A stretch of DNA of 64,000 nt from Combretum micranthum. Its lineage: Eukaryota > Streptophyta > Magnoliopsida > Myrtales > Combretaceae. A program made the position numbers and the translations under genes. Shown one piece after another: positions 1 to 11,487 of the stretch. Location of the stretch: the NCBI GenBank assembly GCA_024138025.1, contig JAMXBD010002234.1, forward strand, positions 1 to 64,000, written 5' to 3'. Position 1 is the stretch's first letter, and the number at the start of each line of letters is the position of its first letter. The notes under the pieces were generated by a model. The model ran no database searches and was not told the origin of the DNA. It saw only the letters and a program-made list of their open reading frames with translations.

Positions 1-615
1 CTAATTTGGTTCAATTTTGGTGTTTTTTTTTTTGGAATTAAATAATTTGACTTACTTTTTCATTTCAAGTTTTAGGATCTCAACAAATTTCAAGTATTGT
101 TTTACTAATTTTGTTTTATTAATGTAAAAATGTATGTATAAATATAAAATAATATATTTTAATTAAGGCCCATTGAATTTTAAAAGCTCATAAGTGGTAA
201 TCTCTTTAGGTGTGGTAGGATCGTTTAGTTTAATTTTTTTAAAAAATTGATTTTTGAAAAGCTAGTAGACTAGTAGTAAATTAGGTTGGCTCGCCTAAAT
301 AGCCCTAATTTATCATTTTTTCAATCTATGTTGGTGGTGGCTTTAGAGTTTTAAAGTTAAATATTTTTAAATAATTTTTAAAAAACTTTCTTTAATTGTG
401 TTGAGTATCCATATTAAGTGAGATAGGCTAAATATGGATCCAATTAAAGAAAAAGGGAAATTTTTCAGGCTTGACACATATGATATTTTAATAATCTCAA
501 TAATATCAACCATAGATTTGTAAATTTATAAAGATAAAAAAGAGTAAATTTAGAGCCATCCAATATCACATGGTCGAATTAGCTAATTAAAATAATAATA
601 AAAAACTAATTAGGA
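1..615. other. AT-rich intergenic DNA, no feature seen
   Basis: Very AT-rich sequence with short poly-T and poly-A runs. Reading frames are short and broken on both strands and no repeat structure was recognised. Confidence 0.6.
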
Positions 616-617
616 AG

Positions 618-1490
618 TGTAAGTACCCAGATTCACTACTTATTTAAAACACGCAAATTCTATCTCCAGCCATATATAATACACAGTATTATATGTAAGG
701 TTGTCTGTAAAGGAAGAATTTGTATAAATTATTTGTCCAAACCTATAATAAAAACCATTCCAATAGCATTTTGCTAAGGGAAACATAATATATTACATTA
801 CAAAATCTTTTTGTTCTTTTAAACATTAGGACATAGGGCCATAATACATATTGACTTACTTAAGATTACAAAACATAGATTGGAGATCAAACCTATACCA
901 AAATACATGTATGTTTATCAAAAATCTACCCAAAAATTACATTATTCCAAAACGTTCCTCCTTAATTATAAAAAAAGCTTTCCATCACACATGTCAAGGC
1001 TCCTAATCATCCCAATCATCCAAAAAGTCCTCAAAATCGGTTTTATATCCCAATTGAGTATAAAATTCACCATCATCAACACCTGAAAAAGAAGATCATG
1101 AGCCAAAAGCCTAGCACATAAGTAACAAAAGCAAATATGTAGTGACAAGCACACTTAAACTAAATGCAATGCATCAACTATCCATTTATTATCTATTAAT
1201 TAAGTTTATAAATCAACAAAGGAGTATTCAAACTCCAAATATAAGCCACGAGGTATTTGGGGGTCCTGAGTAATGATACAATGCTCAAGAGGTTGATATA
1301 GGTAGCCTGAATACTTATATCACCTAGATGATATAACTAATACAGAGAAAAGTAATTTCATCTAAGGTTAATAGCCGTTACTCAATTTACTTAACTTAAT
1401 CCATAATATCACTTAGTTCTACCGGTCCCATAAATATGAACTAAATCATATTATTTCCTCTTAAGAATAAGCAAATGTTACACCGATACT
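618..1490. repeat. LTR-like repeat copy A, left part
   Basis: The block begins TGTAAGTACCC and aligns by eye, colinearly, with the block starting at 59246 (TGTAAAGACCC). Shared stretches include the 'gtattcaaactc' segment, the 'ggttgatata' segment and 'acttaacttaatccataatatcac'. It stops at 1490, where the 14.9-kb retrotransposon is inserted, and resumes at 16405. The TG start and the composition resemble an LTR of a Ty3/gypsy element, probably lying in reverse orientation. The outer right end and any target duplication of this copy could not be fixed. Confidence 0.6.
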
Positions 1491-1495
1491 ATTCT
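1491..1495. repeat. Target-site duplication, left (ATTCT)
   Basis: ATTCT lies directly before the LTR start TGTCACG. The same five bases lie directly after the other LTR at 16400-16404. Five-base duplications are the rule for Ty3/gypsy integrases. Confidence 0.9.
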
Positions 1496-4400
1496 TGTCA
1501 CGCCCCAATAGTACCCTAGTAGTAATATATATATTATGATACAGTCGGATAACCCAGATGATATCAAATACACATATCAATACTAGAATTACTTTGGAAA
1601 GTGACATGAGTTTAACAAAACAGGATCTTTTTGGTTGTGTGATAAGAAACGATGAAAGTAAATAAAATCACAATACCATAATTAAGTGCTACTATCTGAA
1701 TAATAACTATTACAAACCATAAAACTATCTAAGTTCTCAGATAATAAAATTGATGCACTAACATCAATTAATACATACAAATAAAGAAAATATATTTTCC
1801 TGTTTCCAAAATTCTTCCAGCTTTAGAATCATACCTCTAAGCTCCTAGAAGCCACCAACCAAGGCTTAAGTGTCATCCTGTAAGGACTGTAGGAGTGTGA
1901 GCATAACCATGGGCTCAGTGAATAACCAGACTTATCACAACAAGCAAGTTATTATCACTCATATGTAATGCATCAATCAAACACATGAACAATTACAAGT
2001 TTGGACAAACCGGAATCCAAATAGATGGAGATTTACGCCCTCTCATCGGGTTGAAGGAACCAAATACCTGAATCACCTACCCAGAGAAACTAAGTACACA
2101 GGAATCCATAATCCTCACAATTATTATCTCTTTATGTTAATGATGTTTTAAACACTCAGTTCCTGTTTTGTACCTTAGAAACTCCACTAAGTGTGAGCCA
2201 TTTCACAGCGATACCATGGGCGTCCTTCGTTACCAGTTAGTTCCCATGAACGACAAACAAGGTAAACTTGCGTAGAACTAATAGCCCATTGCCTAGAAAA
2301 ACCAAGTATTACCAAGAACCGAAATTTAACACGTAATAGGTGTTCGTAAAACATAATGCAGTATGTGCAAATCATGCTATGCATGCACCATTTTGCTTAT
2401 GAGTTTGATAAGTTTTAGTCAGGTTATAAGTGTTCAAACTTTATTCAGACATTCAACATGTTCACATACAATGATTTCACAAATCATTCATTATCAGTTT
2501 TGATTAGTAATATTTATCAAACAAGTAAATACAAATAGCAAGCAAATCCCATAATCCCATACACACGAGAGTTCATTATTATTATCTTGTATTTTAGTGC
2601 AACATTACTACAATCACAAACAATGTAACAAGTCTAAGTTACTCACCTGCTCATACTGATCAATCGTAGTAATCAATCGGGAAATTCTCGACAGTATCGA
2701 AATTACCTATTAAAATAAAGTACTTGTCAATAATATTTATAAATAGAAAATTAAATTCCTATGAGTGACTAAGTGTCCTAGATCGGTATTTGGTATTATT
2801 CCTATGGTTTATAGCGATTTCTTAAAGTATTAATTCTTATGGAAAATGAATATCTATCGTTCAATTCTTTTAAGTTTCTTCGATTGAGGATTATTTTAGA
2901 GGATCCCATTTAACTTCCATTTATATCATAAGTTCCATCATAACCTATAGGAGTCTCGGTATGTATAACTTTCATGAATTTGTTGTACCCTTTTCTTGTA
3001 ATGTAGGTCTTCTAATCATGCTTGTAAAGCTTGTTTTATCAAGCTTTATGTTCATATAAGGTCTTAGAAGCTTTAAACATGCATTTAGACTAGATTAGAT
3101 GAAGTTTGAGTCTTGTTTTTGTTCACTTCATCCTTAAATCCGAATTTACTATTACCACAATTATAAACTTCTAAGTTGTTGTTTTTCTCTTCCAACAATA
3201 CCTAAGCATTCTCAACATCAACCATCTTTCCTCTTGAATTCATCAATAGATTTGCAACTTTTATCAACCACAAAACTTTCTTCAAATGCTCAATAATTCA
3301 TCCTAAAGTCTATTCACAATTTAACAAGGATAGGTTTAGTTTGGAACTTACCTTGGATTGGAATGGAAGGAGGAGGTTCAACTTCCTCTTAAAGCAAGAA
3401 TTGAACCTAGATCAAAGATTAGAGGATGAGTTTCTAACTAAACAATATTAACTATAATAAAAGTTTACTAATGAAATCTAATATCCTTACCTTGTTAAGC
3501 CAATTTCTTCCTCTTGAATCCTAGGATAAGTTAGGATTTTTTATTCGGTTTTGGTTGTTATTGATGATCTTAATGTGTAGGCAAGATATAGAAGTAAGCT
3601 GGAGGTTTATGTTTGTTCATACAAGATTACTAAGCTTCTATGTTGGAGGTAGTAAGGGAAAAAGGAATGTAAAAAGTGCTGGACGCACTTGTGGTTGCAG
3701 CTGAGATTTTAGAGTGTTTTTGTGGAATTTATGAGCTCAAATTGTGTCTAACTTAGGCTTATATACTTATACTAGGACTACACTAAGTTTTAGGGGCTAT
3801 GGAATGGGTTTTGGACTTGGAAAATGTCCACAAATGCAATTGGGATTTTCTACCCGATTTTGCAAAATTTGACTTGGGTTTAACAGATTTTTGTGGCTAT
3901 CTTTTAGGTCTTAATTATATTTGTTTGGTAGCTAATTAATGCTATTTATATGTGTAAAAATAAGAGATCAACTTGTGTAAAAATCGGTCAAAATCTGTTG
4001 AAGTTTGTAGTGTGAAAACTGAAATTTCTAGAACAATTCCACCTTGATTTTTGGACGAATTTTGGATACGATTTTCTCATTAATTTTTTATGTATGAAGT
4101 GTCCATTTGAAGGCTCCTTATTGGTGTTTAATTGGTCAAAAATATCAGCTCATTGAACCCTAGGAGTTTTGCAAAAATCAGAGCTAACTTAGAGATATGT
4201 GCTGCTGTATCTTGTGAAATTTTCTTCTCTACTGCAGCTGTCAAGATCCGAATTTGGCATGGATGCTTGGGGTGGTTGTGGTTGTTTTTGTGTACTGAAA
4301 TTCTCCTCATTTATTGTTTATTACATGTGGAAGGTTGTGGTTGGATTGTCGGTCGATTTCATTTGAATTTTGAGGTTTAAATTTCGGATCAAACTTGGTT

Positions 4401-5669
4401 AAGAAATCAGGTCTCTGAAGCAGGGAAGGGTCATGCTGCTGTATCCCGATTTTTCCACCTTGATTTGGGGTTGTTTTCCTGTTCTATTTGGTTTGTGATT
4501 CTTGTAAATTAATTGTGGGCTATAGGTGTAGCTTTTGGGTTTGGGGTGTCCTTTTCGGGTTGGAAATTCGTTCTAAAAATCGATCAAAGTTGGTTCAAAT
4601 GTCAGCTGGTGCAGTGAGTCTCCTGCTATTGTTGTTGCTGTTTTTCTTTAAGATGCTCTGTTTTTCATCGAGCTTGCTTTCGTTGTGATGGATGATCGGG
4701 GGGAGCTGCTTGCTGATCCCTTGCTGCCTGCTGCTGTGTGCTGTGGATGAGACTGCTTGCTGGCGCTGCTGCTGCTGCTACTGCTCGATGGATTGCCTCG
4801 ACCGTACGTCTCCTGCTGTGCGCATGGAGGAGATCTGTCTCGCTCGGGAATGTCTTGCAGCACGCGCGTGAGGAGATTTAGGTTGCTCGATCATCAAGCT
4901 GCTTGGTGGACGGCTGATTCTTGCTGCTGGCGCACGTGAGACTTGGCTCGCTCGAAATTCAACAGCGCATGAAGCTCCAGTTGTTCAACGTTCCTGGCCT
5001 CCATTCAAGCAGCGGTTGAGAGAAATTCGATTTTCTCTCTCTTATATATATATATATATATAATAGTTACGGAAATATTTTTACTCAAAAAAATAAATTA
5101 TTCGCGTATAATATACTCTTATATTTACGTTTTATCGAGATAATATTTATAAGTTACAACAAAACTTTAATTATTTGTATTTTCAAATTTTTAGTTAAAA
5201 CTTCACATTAATTATTTTTAGTATTTTTAACTTACGTGATTAAATTTTCAAACTCGATGAATTAAATTAGGAACCAAGTCCTAATAAATTTAGAATTTCC
5301 TAACAATTAAACAGCGGGTTCGAAATTTTCTTTTTATTCTAAGTTGATAATTATTGTTCAGTATTAGTGTTTGTTTGTATTTATAATCTATTGTTTTATA
5401 CCGATAAGCTCTATAAATAAACTGTATCTTATCGGTTTTGAAATTTTAAACTATTTCTAGTTATATCTTGAATTATCAGTTCAAGATACGAAATCTTTTT
5501 TGGTATCTATTAAGGTCGAGAAAATTTTTATTCGGTTTTTCAACTAGAATGAGTTTATCACAACTCATAGGTCTATTCTAGGATTTCTATCGGTTTCTAA
5601 ATTCACTATCTAATTTTACGTTTTCTATTTTACTACTGTATACTATTGTGAAAATTTCCGGGGTTTACA
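1496..5669 (-). repeat. 3' LTR of the 14.9-kb element (4174 bp)
   Basis: It runs from TGTCACGCCCC to GGGGTTTACA on the plus strand, a TG...CA unit in either reading, and matches 12230-16399 along its whole length. It is the 3' LTR because the polypurine tract abuts it at 5670. An unusually GC-rich block with CTG/GCT runs lies near 4690-4960. Small open frames inside it (for example near 4132-4380) have no recognisable domain and lie outside gag-pol. Confidence 0.93.
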
Positions 5670-5684
5670 TCCTCCCCCCCTTAA
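5670..5684 (-). other. Polypurine tract of the 14.9-kb element
   Basis: Read on the minus strand this is AAGGGGGGGAGGA directly before the LTR start TGTAAACCCC. It is the expected primer for plus-strand DNA synthesis. Confidence 0.85.
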
Positions 5685-5724
5685 AATAAGCTTTGTCCTC
5701 AAAGCTTGATACGTACCTGATGAT

Positions 5725-6282
5725 TCAAAGATTAGGATAATTCTTCCGAACTTCATCTTCTAACTCCCAAGTCATTTCTTCCGTTCGGGGATCCCATAAA
5801 ACTTTAACATATCTGATTTCCTTGTTTCTAAGAGTCTGTACTTTACTGTCCATTATTCGAACAGGTTGTTTCTCATATGTCAAGTTCTCCTTCAATGGAA
5901 TTGGTTCCAACTCAACCACTTTATCTGGATCGGAGACATATTTCCTCAGAACTGATACATGAAACACGTTATGTATACCAGACAGATTCGGAGGTAAAGC
6001 CAATCGATAGGCTAAATCTCCTACCCTATCCAAAATTTCAAAAGGTCCAATATATCGAGGACTTAATTTTCCTTGATTTCGTCCACGATGAAGACTCTTG
6101 ATCGGGTTCACTTTAAGGTATACATGATCTCCCTCTTTGAATTCCAATTCCCGTCTCTTCATATCTGCCCAACTCTTTTGTCGATCTTGAGCTTCTTTCA
6201 TCTTTTGTTTTATCACTGCCACCTTATCTATTGTTTCTTGTACCATTTCAGGTCCAACGCGATTCTCTCTAAATTGTCCCAA
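5725..6282 (-). pseudogene. Integrase C-terminus with chromodomain-like tail
   Basis: This 185-codon open frame holds the integrase tail. A motif LSPRYIGPFEIL is followed by a 'NVFHVSVLRKY' motif, the GPY/F-type end of chromovirus integrases. The last ~50 residues (YVKVLWDP, then EEMTWELEDEVRKNYP) look like the divergent plant chromodomain, which is known to guide integration to particular chromatin. The frame differs from the integrase core upstream, so a frameshift near 6230-6290 separates them. The ATG at its start is accidental; it is an internal part of pol. The stop is the natural end of pol, about 40 bp before the PPT. Confidence 0.85.
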
Positions 6283-7103
6283 AATAATGGTGATCTACAC
6301 TTTGCGACCATAAGTGCTTCATATGGCGGCATTCCGATACTAGAATGATAACTGTTATTATACGCGAATTCCACCAAAGGTAAGTGTTGATCCCAATTTC
6401 CTTTAAATTCCAATATACAAGACCTTAGCATGTCTTCCAAAGTCTGTATAGTCCTTTCCGTTTGTCCATCGGTTTGGGGATGATAAGCGGTACTGAACTT
6501 TAACTGCGTCCCTAACGCTTTCTGCAACCCATTCCAAAATCTGGAAACAAAGCGTGGATCTCTATCCGATACTATGCTAGCTGGTATTCCATGTAATCGA
6601 ACAATCTCTTTAAGATATATCCGTGCTAGCTTTTCCAGTGGATACGTCATATTGATGGGTATAAAATGTGCTGATTTAGTAAGTCTATCCACGATAACCC
6701 ATACAGCGTCATGTCCACTACTCGTCTTAGGTAATGAACATACAAAGTCCATAGAGATCTGATCCCATTTCCATTCAGGAATTGGTAATGGCTTCAACAA
6801 TCCTCCCGGCTTTTGGTGTTCAGCTTTAACCCGTTGACATATCTCACATCTAGCCACAAATTCCGCTACATCCTTTTTCATCCCGTTCCACCAATATGCA
6901 CTTTTCAATTCTTGATACGTTTTCGTTTCTCCAGGATGAACAGTATATCCGGAATTATGTGCTTCTTGCATCAACTTCTGCTTTAACTCTGATTTATGGG
7001 GAACACACAGTCTGTTGCCCATTCTAAGGATTCCTTCATCATCAACTCGGAAATCCTTATATTTATCTTGTGATATCTCTTGGATAATCCTTTGAAATTC
7101 CAC
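6228..7103 (-). pseudogene. Integrase core (zinc-binding and DDE domains)
   Basis: This 291-codon frame carries an HHCC-type zinc-binding region (H near residue 49, then CEICQ near 86). The catalytic DDE core follows: D in SMDFVCSLP, D in VSDRDPRF, and E in DGQTERTIQTLED. Integrase joins the cDNA to host DNA. The key acidic residues are all present, but the frame ends in an out-of-phase tail just after the core, so the protein is cut off before its chromodomain. It overlaps the neighbouring frames at both ends, as frameshifts in a once continuous pol would produce. Confidence 0.9.
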
Positions 7104-7375
7104 ATCTTCCTTTTGAGCTTCTTTGATCTGTTGAAGTAAGTGGGTTCCAAAATCAGATTTCCAAGTTCAGCTTCAAAACCTTGCATTGTGAATCCTAAAC
7201 TCATCCTTTCAAATTCCTTGATGAGTTCTTTTTGCTCAGTCAGCATTGAGGCTACTTCACCATAGTTTTTCCGACTCAAAGCATCAGCGACGGCGTTCAT
7301 TTTTCCTGGGTGATAATTGATACCCAAATCATAATCCTTTATTAGCTCCAACCATCGTCGTTGCCTCATGTTCAA
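6983..7375 (-). pseudogene. RNase H to integrase linker of pol
   Basis: It opens with RQRRWLELIKDYDLGINYHPGK followed by ADALSRK, the sequence that follows RNase H in plant Ty3/gypsy pol. It loses phase after about 95 residues and the integrase frame takes over. It is a fragment of pol rather than a separate gene, and its first ATG is internal. Confidence 0.85.
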
Positions 7376-8070
7376 TTCTTTTTGTGTGAAATATACTTCA
7401 AACTTTTATGATCAGTATAAATTTCACACCTTTGACCATATAAATAGTGTCTCCAAATTTTGAGTGCAAAAACAATGGCAGCTAGTTCCAAGTCATGAGT
7501 AGGGTAGTTCATCTCATGGGGTTTCAACTGCCTGGAAGCATATGCTATTACTTTTCCATTCTGCATTAATACACATCCCAAACCATTTTTGGACGCATCA
7601 CTATATATAACATATGGGTCATGATCATTGGGTAAGACCAATATTGGTGCTGACACTAATCTCTTCTTCAATTCTTGGAAACTTTGCTCCCGCTTTTCAT
7701 TCCATTCAAATTTTTCATTTTTCTTTGTCAATTGCGTCAACGGTCTTGCAATTGTTGAGAAATCCCGTACAAATTTCCGATAGTATCCAGCTAAACCCAA
7801 GAAACTTCTGATTTCAGTAACTGTCTCAGGTCTTTTCCATTCCACGATGGCTTTGACCTTTGCAGGATCTACTGAAATTCCTTCTCCAGACACGATGTGT
7901 CCAAGAAAAGATATGCTCTCAAGCCAAAATTCACACTTTGACAATTTAGCATATAATTTATTATCCCTCAAAATCTGCAATACATTCCTCAAATGCTCCT
8001 CATGCTGCTCCTCTGATGGTGAATATACCAATATATCATCTATAAACACAATCACACAAATATCCAACAT
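7372..8070 (-). pseudogene. Reverse transcriptase palm/thumb and RNase H
   Basis: This 232-codon frame starts at the catalytic motif [10 protein letters not shown], with both aspartates intact. It continues through the thumb ([12 protein letters not shown], then [14 protein letters not shown]) into RNase [28 protein letters not shown], the [23 protein letters not shown] segment and YTDHKSL. The product copies element RNA into DNA and removes the RNA strand. The frame breaks right after the YTDHKSL motif. Confidence 0.92.
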
Positions 8071-8119
8071 GGTCGAAAAATCCGATTCATCAAATCCATA
8101 AATACCGCAGGTGCATTAG

Positions 8120-9094
8120 TCAGTCCGAATGGCATAACCAAAAATTCATAGTGGCCATACCGTGTTCGAAATGCAGTCTTAGGTATATCTTCTGTCTTGA
8201 TTCGAATTTGATGATATCCAGATTTGAGATCAATACGGGAAAATATTTTGCTCCACGTAGTTGATCAAACAAATCATCAATTCTTGGTAATGGATACTTG
8301 TTTTTGATGGTTACCTTGTTCAATTCCCTATAATCAATACAGAGTCTCAATGAACCATCTTTCTTTTTAACAAACAGCACCGGGGCTCCCCACGGAGATA
8401 CACTGGGTCTGATGAATCCTTTATCCATCAATTCCTGCAATTGCACTTTTAATTCCTTCAATTCTACAGGTGCCATTCGATACGGAGCTTTTGATACTGG
8501 TTCTGTTCCAGGCATCAAATCAATGGAGAATTCCACTTCTCTTTGTGGAGGTAAACCAGGTAATTCTCTGGAAATACATCTGGATATTCGCACACAGTTC
8601 TTATAGTATGAATATGGTTTCTCTGGTTCTCCATTAACAGCTCCTAAAATAATTTCACCCAACTTCTCGGTGCCATCATCATCAACTTCAATGGTTGTTA
8701 ATTTGACTCCTTTGTCTCGAAGTGTTTCTCCTTGGTACTCCTTTCTTTCTCCTTGACAATTTATAAAGGATACCATCTTGAGACGACAATCGATCTTAGC
8801 TTTTGTGGCAGCTAACCAAGTCATTCCCAAAATAACTTCATATTTGTGCAGATCCACTACAATTAGATCAACAATTGATCCTTGATTCCCAATCTGTATT
8901 GGGCATTCTTTCACTATCTCCTGAGTCATAACCATTCCTCCAGTAGGTGTACTGATCCCTAACCCTTTATTCATAGCTTCACATGTTAGACCTAATTGTC
9001 TGGCTAATACAGTGTCTATAAATGAATGTGTCGCGCCGGTGTCAAATAGAGCGTACACGAATGGTCTTTCACTTGTATTGTGCCTATTTATCAA
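8120..9094 (-). pseudogene. Aspartic protease and N-terminal reverse transcriptase
   Basis: The protease active site DTGATHSF lies at about residues 18-25, followed by a retropepsin-like fold with a VILGM motif. From about residue 205 comes the RT start: [39 protein letters not shown] and [12 protein letters not shown]. The frame is lost near 8230, before the catalytic motif, which lies in the next piece. Protease would cut the gag-pol polyprotein. The ATG is not the pol start, because homology to the linker from gag continues upstream. Confidence 0.9.
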
Positions 9095-9404
9095 TTATAC
9101 ATTACATGTTATTTAAGACTTATAAAAGCATTAATTGTGCATCTAAAGTGTTTGTGTCTCATACTATTGCTTTAAACATAATAACATACCTGCAATGAGT
9201 CCGGTATCATCTAAATCAGCTTCCTCCCAAATGTTTTCAGTATCATCCTCCTCTATCTCCTCTTCATCAACTGGAGTTCCGTGCATAGCATAGATTCTGG
9301 CTGCTCCAGTATTTTTGTTAGTACTGGCATTGCCTTCTTTCTGATTTCTGGCTCCAACAACTCCTTTAGATTGTGATGATCCCCGTTCCAGTATTCCTTT
9401 GAGG

Positions 9405-9566
9405 ACAGTAAGTTGCTATATGACCTATCTTCTTACAGATAAAGCAGGTCGCACTTCCTGTTTTTGGACACTTGGCAGCATGATGTCCACTTTCACCACA
9501 ATAAAAGCATTTATGTTGCAGATATGGGCAATCTCTTGGATAATGAGCGCCCTTGCATTTCCAACA
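9405..9566 (-). pseudogene. Gag nucleocapsid: three CCHC zinc knuckles
   Basis: An ATG-less frame encodes three CX2CX4HX4C motifs in tandem: CWKCKGAHYPRDC, CFYCGESGHHAAKC and CFICKKIGHIATYC. These bind element RNA during packaging. This frame differs from the ATG-led frames on either side of it, so at least one indel lies on each side. All metal ligands are intact. Confidence 0.9.
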
Positions 9567-9745
9567 GGTAACATTACTTCTCCGGTATTTCCACTTTTGA
9601 CATTTCCAATTGGCTTAACAAATTTCCCTTTCTTAGGAACAGTACTCGCTCCCACATTATCATGAATTCTTTTTCCAAAGTTTGCCCCCGTTTCTTATAT
9701 CTTTCTACTTCATATTTTCTAGCGCTTCTATCACTCGCGCCTTCT

Positions 9746-10131
9746 CTACCATAGCAGGAAATCAATAATCTCAAATTCAGTAAGCCTCCTCTGAAAATGG
9801 GGCTCTAATCCAGCCATAAAAGTTTGCCTTTTTAATTCATCACTGTCTTTGTATGCGTCAGGGGCAAATTGCAGTAGTCGATTGAATTCATGTTCATATT
9901 CATCAATTGTCTTACTCCCTTGAGTCAAATTCATTAGATCTGTACTATACTTCGCTTTCAAGCTGCCCGGGAAATATTCTTTCAGAAATTCCCGTTGAAA
10001 ACTTCCCACGTTATGGGATGTGGTAATCCTCTCTGCTTGAATCCCACCATATTCTTGCCCTTAACCGCAGCAAGTAGGTTCCGTATGGTACCTTAAGTGC
10101 TTCAGGTATCTGAAACACGTCAAATGATCGC
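9746..10131 (-). pseudogene. Gag capsid domain (Retrotrans_gag)
   Basis: The segment contains YGTYLLRLRARIWWD, then REFLKEYFPGSLKAKYS and MNLTQGSKTIDEYEHEFNRL, ending with KRQTFMAGLEPHFQRRL. This is the usual gag capsid signature. A frameshift lies near 10010-10020 and another near 9760, at the 'LTEFEI' end. It is continuous with the gag N-terminus on the 10572 side. Confidence 0.88.
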
Positions 10132-10572
10132 TCAATTTGCGACAACCATCTTCTGCTTCTTCCGGTTTTCCGGCATTCCCTCAAAGTACCTGTTACACTT
10201 TATAAACTCAGGTAACAAATTCCTTTGTGGTCTCCAAGGTGGTGGAGGTGGTAATTCATGATCATGTCGAGGTGGTCCTTGCACTTCAGCTGCAGATTCA
10301 ACACGTCTTTCTTGATTTCTCGGTTCTTCCACAGGTGGTTGAACCGATGCAACACGTTCCTCATTTCTCCTAGCAGAAACTCGAGGCATAGGTGGTGCCT
10401 CAGGAGGTGGTGCTACAGGTGGTATTTGCCCAGCTTGCAAAGCTTGCAAAATTAGGGTGTTCTGTTGTTGAATTGCTTGCAAAATAGTCTCCAAGCGATT
10501 AGGTTGTAGTGCCGGTTCCTCATTAGGTGGATTTGTTGGTACTCTTGCAGTTCTTCTCCTTCCACCTCTCAT
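10132..10572 (-). pseudogene. Gag N-terminus
   Basis: This frame starts with ATG and MRGGRRRTARVP, has a Gln-rich segment (ILQAIQQQNTLILQALQAG) and Pro-rich stretches, and runs towards the capsid domain. Arg-rich and Pro/Gln-rich starts are common in plant Ty3/gypsy gag. This ATG is the likely gag start, because upstream there is only leader sequence. The frame leaves phase just before the capsid domain. Confidence 0.8.
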
Positions 10573-11187
10573 TCTCGGCGCTCTACTATAAATTGCATAT
10601 TAAATAAGGTAAGTCTCGTTTATTGTAACCATTTCTATTCAAGTTATTTTTTGCTTCTTACTGCATTTTTCATGGAGTATCTCATGCATGTGTAAATCTT
10701 TCATAATTTAAAAATACACATGATACTTTCCTAACATGAGCATACTTTCTTTACTACTTCACTTACATTTACATACACACATGATAACATATATATGTAC
10801 ACCAAAACAAACATACTTGTATTCCACATTAGTGCCATATATACAACATCAAAAATTGCACTAACTATCATCACTAATACTAAGTACATCACATCATAAT
10901 AGAGTTCCTAGAGTTAGTGCTTTATATACAACATCAAAATTTGCACTAACTATCTATCTACTAGATCATCAAAAAACATCACCATAAGTCATACATATTT
11001 AGTCTATTTACAACACATAAAACAACATTCTTTCCACTAAACTCTCTAGGGGGTGGGGTAAAGTGGTCTCTTGCCCTTATCTCGGGCATCCAACTGTGGG
11101 TACTCCTCCTGATCACTGGAGTCGCTGCTGCTCAACTCGTGGATCTCAACATGCTGTCCAGGTGGAGCTAAACTAAGCTCAGATCCA

Positions 11188-11460
11188 TCAAGCTGTACTC
11201 CCTGTGTCTTGGAGCTTGTTTACCCTCATGTACCACACTGTATCCTCACCACATATCCATCCTCCATGTGGCGTTCCCTTCCATGTACTATATTTGCTAA
11301 AAGTACTATGTGTGAAATCCAAGAATTCTAATCCTTGTGGAATTGATGCAGTACTCCCTGTCCTGGTCTTCTTTGTCCTGTCAGTATTTTCTTCCAAATC
11401 AATACTGGCTACTCCTCTTTTGGTTGATCTCCTTTCCTGTCCACTAACTGGTAATACAGT
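11188..11460 (-). CDS. Unknown second leader ORF of the element
   Basis: About 90 codons are open without an ATG. The frame begins after a stop at about 11475, just downstream of a pyrimidine-rich stretch ending TTCTCAG on the minus strand, which resembles a plant 3' splice site. The product contains WKGTPHGGWICGEDTVWYMR. I do not recognise it. It lies between the 191-codon leader ORF and gag, on the same strand. It may be a second exon of that ORF or a chance frame. Confidence 0.3.
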   Translation of the reverse strand, partial: TVLPVSGQERRSTKRGVASIDLEENTDRTKKTRTGSTASIPQGLEFLDFTHSTFSKYSTWKGTPHGGWICGEDTVWYMRVNKLQDTGSTA

Positions 11461-11487
11461 ATCCTGAGAATATTAGGAGAAAAAGTA

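Noticed and set aside
4488..4939. Several small frames with Leu or Ser runs
   Set aside because: They are produced by CTG/GCT repeats in the LTR and occur in both strands and several phases.
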